Below are positions 43,844-53,929 of a stretch of DNA of 64,000 nucleotides, piece by piece. A model generated the notes under the pieces. It made no database searches. It was not told the origin of the DNA and saw nothing but the letters and a program-made list of their open reading frames with translations. Position numbers and translations under genes: made by a program. The DNA comes from Marinobacter salicampi. GTDB lineage: Bacteria > Pseudomonadota > Gammaproteobacteria > Pseudomonadales > Oleiphilaceae. The stretch spans positions 620,001 to 684,000 of the forward strand of contig NZ_JAAMPF010000018.1 of NCBI RefSeq assembly GCF_011074795.1, read 5' to 3'. Each line of letters starts with the position of its first letter. Positions within the stretch are counted from its first letter, which is position 1.

Positions 43844-46489
43844 TCAGGCCGTCAGGCTGGAATGCTTGGACCAGGCCGATTCAGCCAGCCAGACCAGGGC
43901 ATCATTGGCCCGCATCGGCCGAGCCAGGTGATAACCCTGCACATAATCGCAGCCGAGTTTGCGCAGAAGGGCCTGGGTGGTTTCGTTCTCAACGCCTTCT
44001 GCCACAACCTCATAACCCAGGTCGTGGCACATGTTAATGGTCGTCCGGACAATGGTGGCATCCCCGTGGTTACGGTCCATGCCCATGACAAAGGAGCGGT
44101 CGATCTTGATTTCATTAACCGGCAGCTGGCGGATATAGGACAGCGAAGAGTGCCCGGTGCCGAAGTCATCAATGGACAACCTCACCTTGGCAGATTTCAG
44201 CGCCTGGAGGACGCGCAGGCTCCGCTTGGGGTCAAGCATGGCGGCTGTCTCGGTGACTTCCAGAACCAGGCGCCTGGCGACCACGTAATTCTTGGCCAGG
44301 AGATCGCAGACCTCATCACAGAAGTCGGGTTCCCGCAGGTTGATGGCGGAAATATTGACCGATACGGTTGCGTCGCAGCCTGCCTTGTCCAGGGTGTTGC
44401 AGAAGCTCAGCGCCTTCTGCAGGACCCATTGGGTCAGGGGCTTGATGAGCCCGGTCTGCTCTGCCATGGGGATGAACTCATCCGGCGGGATAAACCCATG
44501 CTGCGGATGTGACCACCGTAGCAAGGCTTCGAACCCGGCCACCCGGGCGCTGGCCAGGTGGATCTGGGGCTGAAAGTGGAGCTCCAGTCGGTCTGAGCGA
44601 AGCGCTTCCCTGAGTTCAGTCATCAGGGTCAGGCGCCGGGGGCTGTAAGGATTCATCTCAGCCTTGTACACCGCCATATTGCCACCGCCGACACCGGCCT
44701 GGTCGAGGGCAATGAAGGCGTGGCGCAGCAGGGTCTGGGCGTCGTCTTCCAGGGTTTCGACAAAACTGGCGCCGATGACAAACCCCATCTCGAGCAGCAG
44801 GCCCTTGAACTCGATGGGCTCGGCGAAGCGCTCGGCCAACTCAGCAGCTTGGGTCAGCAGCCGCTGGCGATCGTCGTCCTGCAGGGCAAAGGCAAAGCTG
44901 ACGCCCTCAACGTGGGCAACGCACTTGGTGTCCGGCCCATTGCCCTCCAGATAGACCGCCTGCACCGTACCGGCCACCAGCCGGTTCATGCGATCGGCGA
45001 AGAGGGTCAGCAGCTCATCGGCATAACGGTGGCCAAGGGTCTTGTTAATGTCATCGAATCGCCGCAGGTGAAGCATGAAAACAGCGGAGGGAGCCGCCTC
45101 ATTGCCGGAAATGGCCTGGTCCACAACCCGTTCGAAGATGCTGCGGTCCGGCAGCCCGGTGAGTTCATGGTGGCTGGAGGCCCGCAGCAGCGCGGCTTCG
45201 GCTCCCCGTTGCTGCTTCAGTGCTTCCAGGGTCGCCTGCCGTTCCCGCACGGATGCCCGGCGTTCGCGGTTGAAGCGGTCCGCCAGCGCAAAGGCGAACA
45301 GCAACGCCAGCGCCGAGGCACCGATAGGTATGCCGTGATCAGTGAGTTGGGACGTGGGCAGGAACCCGAGTTTGTTGAGCAGTGTCAGCAGACTTCCCCC
45401 CAACAGGGCGAGCCAGGCAATGGTGAACAGGCGGGCATTCTTGTTGCCCTTTTGCCAGAGGACAATGCCAACACTGATGTTGGCCAGAGCCACGACCACT
45501 GCCATCAGCACACAAAAACGAGTGGATAGCTCGTAGGGCATGAAAACTGCGCTCAGAGCGCCGAAACCGGTCAGTCCGATCAGGCCGAGAAACGCCCGGT
45601 TCCAGACCGGATGGTAACCGCGCAGCTCCAGGTATTCCCTGGTAAACAGGCAGACCCAAAGTTGGATGAGGGGCACTATCAACATTATGACGTATTGGTG
45701 TACCAGGGGCAGGCCCGGGTACAGGTACTGGAAAGTGACGCCGTCCAGACTCGCGATCAGGACCAGGGTGGCGCTTACCACGCCAACGTAGTACAGGTAG
45801 GCGCGCTCCCGCAGCGACAGATAGAGAAACAGATTGAACAGAGCCATAACCAGCATCACCCCGTAGAACATGCTTTCCAGGGTAAGTTCGAGATCGCTGT
45901 GTTCGGCAAACGCTGCCGGGTCCCAGAGTGTCAGAGGAACCTGAAGTGCGCCGGATGTCTGGATGTGCAGATAGACTGTCGCAGATTCCTTCGCTGCCAG
46001 GGTAATCGGGAACAGGAAGTTCCGGTGCGCCACCGGTCGGCTGTTAAAATGCAGGGTATCTCCCGTCGCCGCCAGAAGGTCGAGCTGCCCGGCGGTTGCG
46101 GTATAGACAGCGACTTTGTCCAGCAGAGGGTAGGCCAGTTCGATGACCCGTACGATAGTCTGATCACTGCTGTTGCTGACCGTCAGACGAAACCAGTGGG
46201 GTTGGGTGGTATATCCGAGATTGACATCGCCGGAGGCCTGTCGCCAGTCTGAGGCGGAAAGCTCTGCAATTTCACTGGCCGGCAAGTCAGTCCCTGTAAA
46301 CTGGACAAAGTCGCTCAGTTCCTGGCGTGTGCCAGAAGCATCTGCAATCGCCAGGGTCTGAGCTTGCCCATGCGCCGGCAGTCCCAGAACAAGCAGCGCC
46401 ACGACCACCGCAGCTGAAAACGCTGGCAACCAGCGAGTCAGGCGTGTCGGTAGCCTATGAAAGCTGCCTCGTCTGAAGACCATAAGCAT
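43844..46489 (-). CDS. 7TM-sensor GGDEF-EAL protein, probable c-di-GMP phosphodiesterase
   Basis: 881-residue membrane signalling protein. Order: signal peptide, periplasmic 7TMR-DISMED2-like sensor (about 45-190), seven-helix membrane block (about 195-395), degenerate GGDEF domain, EAL domain (about 640-870). The GGDEF signature reads HVEGVSF, so cyclase activity is unlikely. The EAL domain keeps E654 (FEALLRW), the Asn in SVNISAINL, the Glu residues in LEVTETAAM, IDDFGTGHSS (from 773), EIKIDRSF, AEGVEN and QGYHLARP, so phosphodiesterase activity is likely. Ligand of the periplasmic domain unknown. Monocistronic. Confidence 0.92.
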   Translation of the reverse strand: MLMVFRRGSFHRLPTRLTRWLPAFSAAVVVALLVLGLPAHGQAQTLAIADASGTRQELSDFVQFTGTDLPASEIAELSASDWRQASGDVNLGYTTQPHWFRLTVSNSSDQTIVRVIELAYPLLDKVAVYTATAGQLDLLAATGDTLHFNSRPVAHRNFLFPITLAAKESATVYLHIQTSGALQVPLTLWDPAAFAEHSDLELTLESMFYGVMLVMALFNLFLYLSLRERAYLYYVGVVSATLVLIASLDGVTFQYLYPGLPLVHQYVIMLIVPLIQLWVCLFTREYLELRGYHPVWNRAFLGLIGLTGFGALSAVFMPYELSTRFCVLMAVVVALANISVGIVLWQKGNKNARLFTIAWLALLGGSLLTLLNKLGFLPTSQLTDHGIPIGASALALLFAFALADRFNRERRASVRERQATLEALKQQRGAEAALLRASSHHELTGLPDRSIFERVVDQAISGNEAAPSAVFMLHLRRFDDINKTLGHRYADELLTLFADRMNRLVAGTVQAVYLEGNGPDTKCVAHVEGVSFAFALQDDDRQRLLTQAAELAERFAEPIEFKGLLLEMGFVIGASFVETLEDDAQTLLRHAFIALDQAGVGGGNMAVYKAEMNPYSPRRLTLMTELREALRSDRLELHFQPQIHLASARVAGFEALLRWSHPQHGFIPPDEFIPMAEQTGLIKPLTQWVLQKALSFCNTLDKAGCDATVSVNISAINLREPDFCDEVCDLLAKNYVVARRLVLEVTETAAMLDPKRSLRVLQALKSAKVRLSIDDFGTGHSSLSYIRQLPVNEIKIDRSFVMGMDRNHGDATIVRTTINMCHDLGYEVVAEGVENETTQALLRKLGCDYVQGYHLARPMRANDALVWLAESAWSKHSSLTA

Positions 46490-46548
46490 CAGCCTGTTAT
46501 TATTATCAGCGGGTAAACCCGGCTGCTTCCTGAACCGAATCTACTGCT

Positions 46549-47805
46549 TCAGAAAGCCGCTCCCAGCTCAATGGCTGCGCCCAGGTCTGCATCACTGACC
46601 AGGCCGGCGATGTCCAGCCGGGCACCGAATGGTGCAAGGCCTACCCCAAAGGTCAGCTGCGTCTTTTCTTCAATACCAGAGTTATCGTCGTTGCTGGCTA
46701 GGTTCTGACGGGCACCGAAACGTAACTGGGCATAGCGGAAGGCATCCAGTTCCGCACCGACGGCAAGCCACTGGGTATCGTCGCCGTAGCCGAAGGCTTT
46801 TTGCTTGTTCAGATCGAGCTCGGCGGTCAGCACATGAAACTCACCGCTGTGGGCAATACCGGCTGTGGCCAGAGGGCCCAATTCGAACGTATGCACCTCT
46901 TCGTCAACACGCGACGCTGCAGAATCCAGTTCCATCGGGATGACGTTTTTAATCGCCAGACCCGCATTCCACTGCTGTTCCTCACCGAAGGCGTAGGCAG
47001 CGCCCAGGTCAAAGTTGAATCCTGATTTGTCAGTCTGGCTGTCGTCCGCATCGAACTCGTCATCGTCAAAGCTGGAAACGGTCTGGGTGTACTGGAAGGT
47101 CTGAATCTGAACATACTTCGGCGAGATACCGATCTGGACGCTGCGTTCCTGGATATCAAAGGAGCGTGCGAACGCAACGCCTACTTCTGCCACGGCCGAT
47201 GCCAGAATACGGCCCCGGGACTGGAGGTCACGCTCAAGATCTGCAAACAGCAGTTCGTCCTTGTCCGCGTTCTCCAGGTTGGCCAGGAACTGGTCATCGG
47301 CTTCATCAAACTCGCCACGCACGGTGGCCCTCAAGGTGGCATTGGTAAACACACCCACGGAAACACTATTGTTAGGAACAGCCAGACTCAGGCCCAGGCC
47401 GGCATCAATACGAACCGTGTCACGATCAAACGCGTTCAGCTGCTCACGCAATTCGCCAGCGGTCTGACGGGCCTCTTCGGGTTGGGAGTTCTTGTCGATG
47501 TCGCCGAAGCGGTCGATGGTGTCCTGTATATCCTCAATCTGATCGATGGTTTCCTCTTCATCCGCAAAGCGGGCATGGATGGAGGGGAGGATCAGGCCAA
47601 AGTCGTCGGACCACTCATGCTGGCCGGCAGCTAGCATGGCCGGATTGCTGGTGTTGGCAGTGGCTGGATGGGCAACAGCTACACCGGTCCCGCCCATGGC
47701 GATGGAACGGGCGGTATTGAAAGGCTGGGCGCCAGCGAATGCTGATGTGGTCATGACGGAAAGGCTAACAGCCAGGGCAAGACGCGAAACCGGGGACGGC
47801 ATCAT
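46549..47805 (-). CDS. TraF-like outer-membrane protein (TraF_2 family)
   Basis: 418-residue predicted outer-membrane beta-barrel with a cleavable signal (to about residue 25, SAFAGAQ). Near the N-terminus ARSIAMGGTGVAVAHPATANT is typical of the chromosomal 'conjugal transfer TraF' family (TraF_2), which despite its name is common outside plasmids. A coiled-coil insert at about 75-130 is rich in Glu, Asp and Ile. The C-terminus ends with an aromatic residue (GAAF), as in barrel proteins. No conjugation genes are nearby. Function unknown. Confidence 0.8.
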   Translation of the reverse strand: MMPSPVSRLALAVSLSVMTTSAFAGAQPFNTARSIAMGGTGVAVAHPATANTSNPAMLAAGQHEWSDDFGLILPSIHARFADEEETIDQIEDIQDTIDRFGDIDKNSQPEEARQTAGELREQLNAFDRDTVRIDAGLGLSLAVPNNSVSVGVFTNATLRATVRGEFDEADDQFLANLENADKDELLFADLERDLQSRGRILASAVAEVGVAFARSFDIQERSVQIGISPKYVQIQTFQYTQTVSSFDDDEFDADDSQTDKSGFNFDLGAAYAFGEEQQWNAGLAIKNVIPMELDSAASRVDEEVHTFELGPLATAGIAHSGEFHVLTAELDLNKQKAFGYGDDTQWLAVGAELDAFRYAQLRFGARQNLASNDDNSGIEEKTQLTFGVGLAPFGARLDIAGLVSDADLGAAIELGAAF

Positions 47806-48093
47806 ACGAGAAGAACTCCACTGTTCTTTTTGCTTATACCCTGAGCCGGCAGACCCGGCTACAAGGCGATTTTTTTGGATTAATAGGTCCTTAGACTACT
47901 TCAAGCGCCAGGAATGGGCATGAGTGACACGGTTACGGTATGTTCGTGGTGTGTAACGGCGGTGGAATCTTGCCGCTTCTGGACCAGTGATTGTCGAGGA
48001 TCCGACATTTACGACTTGAGAACAGGAGGTTAGAAATCTTGGCGCGAATTTTTCATGGACACGGCAAAACCGACGATTTTCCGGAGACAGACC

Positions 48094-48633
48094 ATGACAT
48101 TTCGCTGGATCAGTTGCTTACTGATTGTCGCCCTGGCCGGTTGTGCGCCGGTCGGCACGCACCAAAACTCCTATTCCGCTGACCAGGACCCGCGCCTTGA
48201 GCCGATTACGGTGCGGGTCAGCGGCTTTGGTACTTATGAAAATGCGGCGAAAGATCGTCTGGATACCCGCAAACGTCTGATGGCGCGGCGAGCCTCGCAG
48301 CTCGATGCCTATCGGAATCTTGCCGAGCGGGTCTACGGCACAGTGATCTACGGCAGCTCCACGGTGAATGACTTTGTGCTGCGAAATGACGTATTCCGTG
48401 CCTATGTGGACAGCTACATACGGGGCGCCAAGCTGGTGGCTGTGAACGAGCACAGCGATGGTGTTGTCGAGTCGGTGATGGAGTTGCGTCTGGAGCCCCG
48501 TTTCAGGGCCTGTGTTGCCGAGAACCAGGACTATCAGGTGCGGGAGCGCTGCCCGATTCCCATGCCCCGGCGGGACGACAGTGTCGGCGACGTGCAAAGC
48601 CGCAGTGTTGACTCACTGTACTATCTGAAATGA
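48094..48633 (+). CDS. flgP: Flagellar assembly lipoprotein FlgP
   Basis: 179-residue LPP20-type lipoprotein, ATG at 48094 after GGAGA. Lipobox ends ALAGC with C17. Predicted outer-membrane-anchored part of the sheathed/polar flagellar outer ring (H-ring region). Core reads RLMARRASQLDAYRNLAERVYG, typical of LPP20/FlgP. Followed by flgT. FlgO, the usual partner, is not adjacent. In the 288-bp gap upstream I see no convincing sigma-28 or sigma-54 promoter. Confidence 0.85.
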   Translation: MTFRWISCLLIVALAGCAPVGTHQNSYSADQDPRLEPITVRVSGFGTYENAAKDRLDTRKRLMARRASQLDAYRNLAERVYGTVIYGSSTVNDFVLRNDVFRAYVDSYIRGAKLVAVNEHSDGVVESVMELRLEPRFRACVAENQDYQVRERCPIPMPRRDDSVGDVQSRSVDSLYYLK

Positions 48634-48672
48634 AGGGCGCCCTGTAGAGGCATCCTGAATGAGGACAATCTA

Positions 48673-49890
48673 TTGACCAAGGTTGCTGTTTTGCGGCGCT
48701 ACGCTTTGCTGGCGCTGTTCGGCTTTACTGCCAGCCTGAGTGTACCGGCGCAGTCGGTGGTGCTGGAAGGCACTGGCCAGGCTGTGATCCGGAACAATGA
48801 TCTCGATGCCGCCCGCAGTGAGGCACGTCGGGCTGCCTTGCGGGAAGTTGCCCTGCAGTATGAGGCCGAGATTGCCAGTGAAGAGACCATGACCAATGGC
48901 GTTCTGACCGACTCGCGCCTGACCGTGGCGTCCCGAGCCCATGCCCGGGATGTCCGTATCATCAACGAATTCCAGAATGGCAACCTGCTGCGGGTTACCG
49001 TGAGCGCGGACATGTCGGCGGGTACTTCCTGCGGCCCTGGCGATGCCCGGCGGCTGCGCAAACAGGTTGCTGTTACCGGCTTCCCCATTGTGCGCCCAAG
49101 CGAGGCCGCTATAGGTCAGCTTGAAGATGCCGGCGAAGTATTGCCGCAGGTTCTCAAGGCCGCCCTTCATCAGGCCGGCCAGCTCCAGGTCCACGGTGCG
49201 ACCAACATGCAGCTGTTCAATGACCTTGGCAATGCGCCTACCCGCCAGAATTTCGACAATACCCTCACCAACGTGATCGCGGTGGCCAGAGAGCTGGGGG
49301 TGCAGTTTGTGGTCACCGGCGTGATCCGGGACATCGCCATCTCTGACCCCTCTGCCTGGGGCTCGTCTGTAACGGCCCGTCTCAAGCGGGGGGTGGGCCT
49401 TGCCGACCAGAACCGGCGGTTCGTGGCGGACCTGATGGTCTATGACGGTTTCAGTGGCTCACCGGTTTACCAGGAGCGCTTTGCCTCCACGGCAAAATGG
49501 GACGCCGCACCTGGGGAGTCCGTTGGCTTCGGTTCAAATGGATTTGAAAACACAGACTATGGCCAGGCGGTCATGGGACTGATCGGAAATATGGCACAAG
49601 CAGTGGATGAAGCCCTGGCGTGCCAGCCGTTCATTACTCGCCTGACCCGGGTCGAGGGCCAGAAGGTGACTCTGGCCTCTGGCGCAACCGCCGGCCTCAG
49701 GCCGGGGGATGAGCTGCATCTGTATCGCAGCTACAGCTTCTTTGATGCGCCGGGGGCAACGCCGGAACTGCGGGACAGCGGCGTGGTGGTGCGCCTTGAC
49801 AGCGTACACCCGGATTTCAGTAACGGGCTCATTCCAGTGTCAGGCGGCCAGGCGAACATCCAGAGGGATGACATGGCCATTATCTGGTGA
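48673..49890 (+). CDS. flgT: Flagellar assembly protein FlgT
   Basis: 405-residue periplasmic protein; in Vibrio FlgT builds the H-ring around the basal body and is needed for the stator ring. Signal peptide to about residue 28 (SLSVPAQS). N-terminal LPP20-like repeat (NDLDAARSEARRAALREVAL), middle Rossmann-like domain (RKQVAVTGFPIV, QFVVTGVIRD) and C-terminal domain. Start is TTG at 48673 with GAGG upstream; a five-codon ORF (48659-48676) ends overlapping it, so reinitiation is possible. Terminator follows. Confidence 0.88.
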   Translation: MTKVAVLRRYALLALFGFTASLSVPAQSVVLEGTGQAVIRNNDLDAARSEARRAALREVALQYEAEIASEETMTNGVLTDSRLTVASRAHARDVRIINEFQNGNLLRVTVSADMSAGTSCGPGDARRLRKQVAVTGFPIVRPSEAAIGQLEDAGEVLPQVLKAALHQAGQLQVHGATNMQLFNDLGNAPTRQNFDNTLTNVIAVARELGVQFVVTGVIRDIAISDPSAWGSSVTARLKRGVGLADQNRRFVADLMVYDGFSGSPVYQERFASTAKWDAAPGESVGFGSNGFENTDYGQAVMGLIGNMAQAVDEALACQPFITRLTRVEGQKVTLASGATAGLRPGDELHLYRSYSFFDAPGATPELRDSGVVVRLDSVHPDFSNGLIPVSGGQANIQRDDMAIIW

Positions 49891-49908
49891 GCTGCCTGCA
49901 GGTACAGG

Positions 49909-49943
49909 AAATCTGAGCCGGAATCCGGTCTCAGATTTTTTTT
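49909..49943 (+). terminator. Terminator of flgP-flgT, overlapping the sufE 3' end
   Basis: Stem AAATCTGAG-CCGG, AAT loop, CCGG-(T)-CTCAGATTT, followed by a run of T to 49943. It provides the stop and final codons (encoding KKI) of sufE on the opposite strand. Confidence 0.9.
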
Positions 49944-50410
49944 GGCTCCCCGGAGGTAGTTTCCCGGGCTGCCAGGTCACGGATCTTGCCGACCATCGCC
50001 CGCAGGCCGTTGCCACGGGTAGGGGAAATGTGCCGGAACAGGTCCAGGCGCTCAAACAGCTCGTCGATGTCGGTGCTCAGCAGCTCCCGCGGGGTCTGGT
50101 TGTTCAGGGCGACCAGAATGATGGCGGCCAGCCCGCGCACAATCATGGCATCGGAATCAATCAACAGGTACATCCTGCCTGAAGCCGGGTCCAGGTAGTG
50201 GGTCAGCCATACCTGGCTCTGACAGCCATGGACAAAGTTTTCATCCGTGCGTTCATCATCAGGAAACGACGGCAGCTGTTTACCAAGGTCAATGATGTAG
50301 GCGTAGCGGTCTTCCCAGTCGTCCAGGAACTCCAGGTCACTGATTACATCATCAATGGTGGTTGTGGTACCCAGGGGGTTGGTGACGAATTGCTCTGCCG
50401 TGGCGCCCAT
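49931..50410 (-). CDS. sufE: Cysteine desulfuration protein SufE
   Basis: Accepts persulfide sulfur from SufS and passes it to SufBCD. 159 residues from the ATG at 50410. The sulfur-carrying Cys is C63 in FVHGCQSQVWL. The sufT stop and this start overlap by one base (TGATG). The last three codons and the stop lie in the flgT terminator. Last gene of sufBCDSATE. Confidence 0.95.
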   Translation of the reverse strand: MGATAEQFVTNPLGTTTTIDDVISDLEFLDDWEDRYAYIIDLGKQLPSFPDDERTDENFVHGCQSQVWLTHYLDPASGRMYLLIDSDAMIVRGLAAIILVALNNQTPRELLSTDIDELFERLDLFRHISPTRGNGLRAMVGKIRDLAARETTSGEPKKI

Positions 50411-50952
50411 CAAAACATCCCCAGTTCTAGTTTGGCTTCATCAGTGAGCATGTCGCTGCTCCAGGGTGGGTCAAAGGTCAGTTCAACGGTAACCTTGTCC
50501 ACATTCGGCACATGCTCGACCTTACGCTTGACGTCGTCGGTAATGACCGGCCCCATGCCGCAGCCGGCGGCGGTCAGGGTCATAAGGATGTAGACCTCGT
50601 TGCCGTTCTCGGTGTCGTTGCGGATCTCGCATTGGTAGATCAGGCCGAGGTCCACCACGTTGACCGGAATCTCGGGGTCATAGCAGTTGCGGATGGCTTC
50701 CCAGACCTGGTTCTCATTGACCGTGCCATCAGATGGGGTTTCAAAGCTGCTTTCCAGGGGCTGCTTGCCAAGGGCGTCGGCATCATGGCCTTCAATGCGC
50801 GCCAGATTGCCGTTGACGGCCACGGTGAAACTGCCCCCCAGGGCCTGTGTGATAGTCACAAAGGTATCGGACGGAATCATGATCTCCGTACCGGCGGGCA
50901 CGAGCCGGGCTTCCACCTCGCGCTTGGTCAGGACGACTTCCCGTTCTTGCAT
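50410..50952 (-). CDS. sufT: Fe-S cluster assembly protein SufT
   Basis: 180-residue protein of the SufT type: a short N-terminal extension, then a MIP18/DUF59 domain (IRNCYDPEIPVNVVDLGLIY, LTAAGCGMGPVI, FDPPWSSDML). Known as an accessory factor in SUF-dependent maturation of some Fe-S proteins. Starts 36 bp after sufA and overlaps sufE by one base. Confidence 0.95.
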   Translation of the reverse strand: MQEREVVLTKREVEARLVPAGTEIMIPSDTFVTITQALGGSFTVAVNGNLARIEGHDADALGKQPLESSFETPSDGTVNENQVWEAIRNCYDPEIPVNVVDLGLIYQCEIRNDTENGNEVYILMTLTAAGCGMGPVITDDVKRKVEHVPNVDKVTVELTFDPPWSSDMLTDEAKLELGMF

Positions 50953-50988
50953 GTAACTTTCTGGCCTCGTCTGGTCGCTGGCGCGGTA

Positions 50989-51342
50989 TCAAACCACGGA
51001 AAAGCTCTCGCCACAGCCGCACTCAGCAGTCGCGTTGGGGTTGCGGAAATAGAACATGGAGTTAACGCCTTCGGTAATGAAGTCAATCTCCGTGCCATTG
51101 ACGATGGGCAGGTGCTTGCGCTCGACGTAGATGTTGACGTCGTCCACGGTAAACACCTGATCATCGGCGCCGGTGTCCTCCACCCAATGGGTTTCGTATT
51201 TAAACCCTGAACAGCCGCTTTTTTTGACTGCAAGGCGGATGCCCTTGGCGTCCGGTTTCTTTGCCAGTTGCTTGCGCACATGGCTGACCGCGCTGGGTGT
51301 CATGGTGACCCCGACGGTCGGCGTAAAGGTTTCTGCCGTCAT
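50989..51342 (-). CDS. sufA: A-type Fe-S carrier SufA
   Basis: 117-residue A-type carrier (HesB/IscA family) with the three cluster-binding Cys: C44 (SGCSGF), C108 and C110 (AECGCGESF). Start at the ATG at 51342 with a strong GGAGGCG site. The tail of an upstream-extended frame lies in sufS. Transfers Fe-S clusters from SufBCD to target proteins. Confidence 0.95.
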   Translation of the reverse strand: MTAETFTPTVGVTMTPSAVSHVRKQLAKKPDAKGIRLAVKKSGCSGFKYETHWVEDTGADDQVFTVDDVNIYVERKHLPIVNGTEIDFITEGVNSMFYFRNPNATAECGCGESFSVV

Positions 51343-51355
51343 CGATTCGCCTCCA

Positions 51356-52624
<1,269 letters not shown>

Positions 52625-52630
52625 CCTCGT

Positions 52631-53917
52631 TCAGACCTCCACAAAAGTCCGGTCTATGAATTCGTTCAGTCGCGCCTGCGAAGTCTCTCGCACCAGGGCC
52701 ACCGGGATCTGCTCGATGAGCTCATTGATAAACGCCATGCTGAGCAGGGTGGTTGCCTCGCGACGCCCTATGCCCCGGGACACCAGGTAGAAGATCGAGT
52801 CTTCATTGAGCTGGCCGACGGTGGCGCCATGGGCGCACTTGACGTCATCAGCGTAGATTTCCAGCTCCGGCTTGGTATCGATCTCGGCACCATTCGAAAG
52901 CAGCAGGTTCTTGTTGCTCATATTGGCGTTGGACTTCTGGGCATCCTGATGAATATGGATACGACCATTGAAGATAATGTGTGACTGATCCGCCGCGATG
53001 TTCCTGTAGGTTTCCTCACTGTTGCAGTGGGGTGCTACGTGCTCAATGGTCGTATGATTGTCGTAGTGCTGCTTGCCCTGGGTGACAACCACGCCGTTGA
53101 GTTTGCACTCTGCTCCGGGCTCTTCCAGACGGACCTGCAGGTCATGCCTGCGAAGGGGGCCTCCGAAGCCAACTGTGTGGCTCTCGAAACGGCTACTGGC
53201 CTTTAGCCGGGCCCCGGTGGCACCAATGTGCTGCACGTTCTCGCCATCCAGGGATAGACGCACACTGGTAACCTGAGCGCCTTCAGCCAGGGTGAACTCG
53301 GTGACCGCATTGACCATGGCAGGTTCGCCACCGGTACTGATGTATTCTTCAACCAGAGTAATCTTGCTGTGCCTGCCGGCGTCCACGTAGATGCGCGGGT
53401 AAGCTGAGCCACTGTGGCTGGCGTCGGTCTCGCAGACGATGAATAGAGGCTGATCAAGAACCGCATCGGGCTTGAGGCGGACCAGCAGGCCATCTTCAAA
53501 GCGGGCAGAGTTCAGACGCGCCAGCTGAACGGCGTTGCTGTCCAGGGTGTTATCGAGGCGCTCTGCCAGATCGGTGGCCTCGGTATCGCTGAGTTCCGAA
53601 AAGCTCTTGATTTCGATGCCGGCCGTGTCCGGATAAACACTCGCTTCAGGCACGATGACGCCATTGCGGAACACCACATGGTAGCCGTCAACCGCCAGTG
53701 CCGGGCCGGCCTTGCCTTCTGGGCGCAGACCCGTGGCAAGGGCTTCGTTCATCTGCAGGTAACGGCTGGAGTACTTCCAGTTCTCCGTTTTCCGGGTCGG
53801 CAGTGGCATATCGGCCAGGGCGGTGCCCCGCTGCTTGCGTAATGCGAGCAGAGGCGCTGGTAATTGCTGGCCTGCCGGCTCCAGGAACGCGGGGGAGAGC
53901 GTTGGTGCTGGTTTCAT
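52631..53917 (-). CDS. sufD: Fe-S scaffold subunit SufD
   Basis: 428-residue beta-helix protein, part of the SufBC2D scaffold. N-terminal RKTENWKYSSR and C-terminal KCAHGATVGQLNEDSIFYLVSRG are family hallmarks, including the His next to Cys near position 357-361 on the SufB interface. Starts 12 bp after sufC. Confidence 0.96.
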   Translation of the reverse strand: MKPAPTLSPAFLEPAGQQLPAPLLALRKQRGTALADMPLPTRKTENWKYSSRYLQMNEALATGLRPEGKAGPALAVDGYHVVFRNGVIVPEASVYPDTAGIEIKSFSELSDTEATDLAERLDNTLDSNAVQLARLNSARFEDGLLVRLKPDAVLDQPLFIVCETDASHSGSAYPRIYVDAGRHSKITLVEEYISTGGEPAMVNAVTEFTLAEGAQVTSVRLSLDGENVQHIGATGARLKASSRFESHTVGFGGPLRRHDLQVRLEEPGAECKLNGVVVTQGKQHYDNHTTIEHVAPHCNSEETYRNIAADQSHIIFNGRIHIHQDAQKSNANMSNKNLLLSNGAEIDTKPELEIYADDVKCAHGATVGQLNEDSIFYLVSRGIGRREATTLLSMAFINELIEQIPVALVRETSQARLNEFIDRTFVEV

Positions 53918-53929
53918 CAGTGCCTCTCC

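Noticed and set aside
46549-47805. Evidence for an integrated conjugative element
   Set aside because: The TraF_2 name is misleading; no relaxase, type IV secretion or integrase gene is present in the window.
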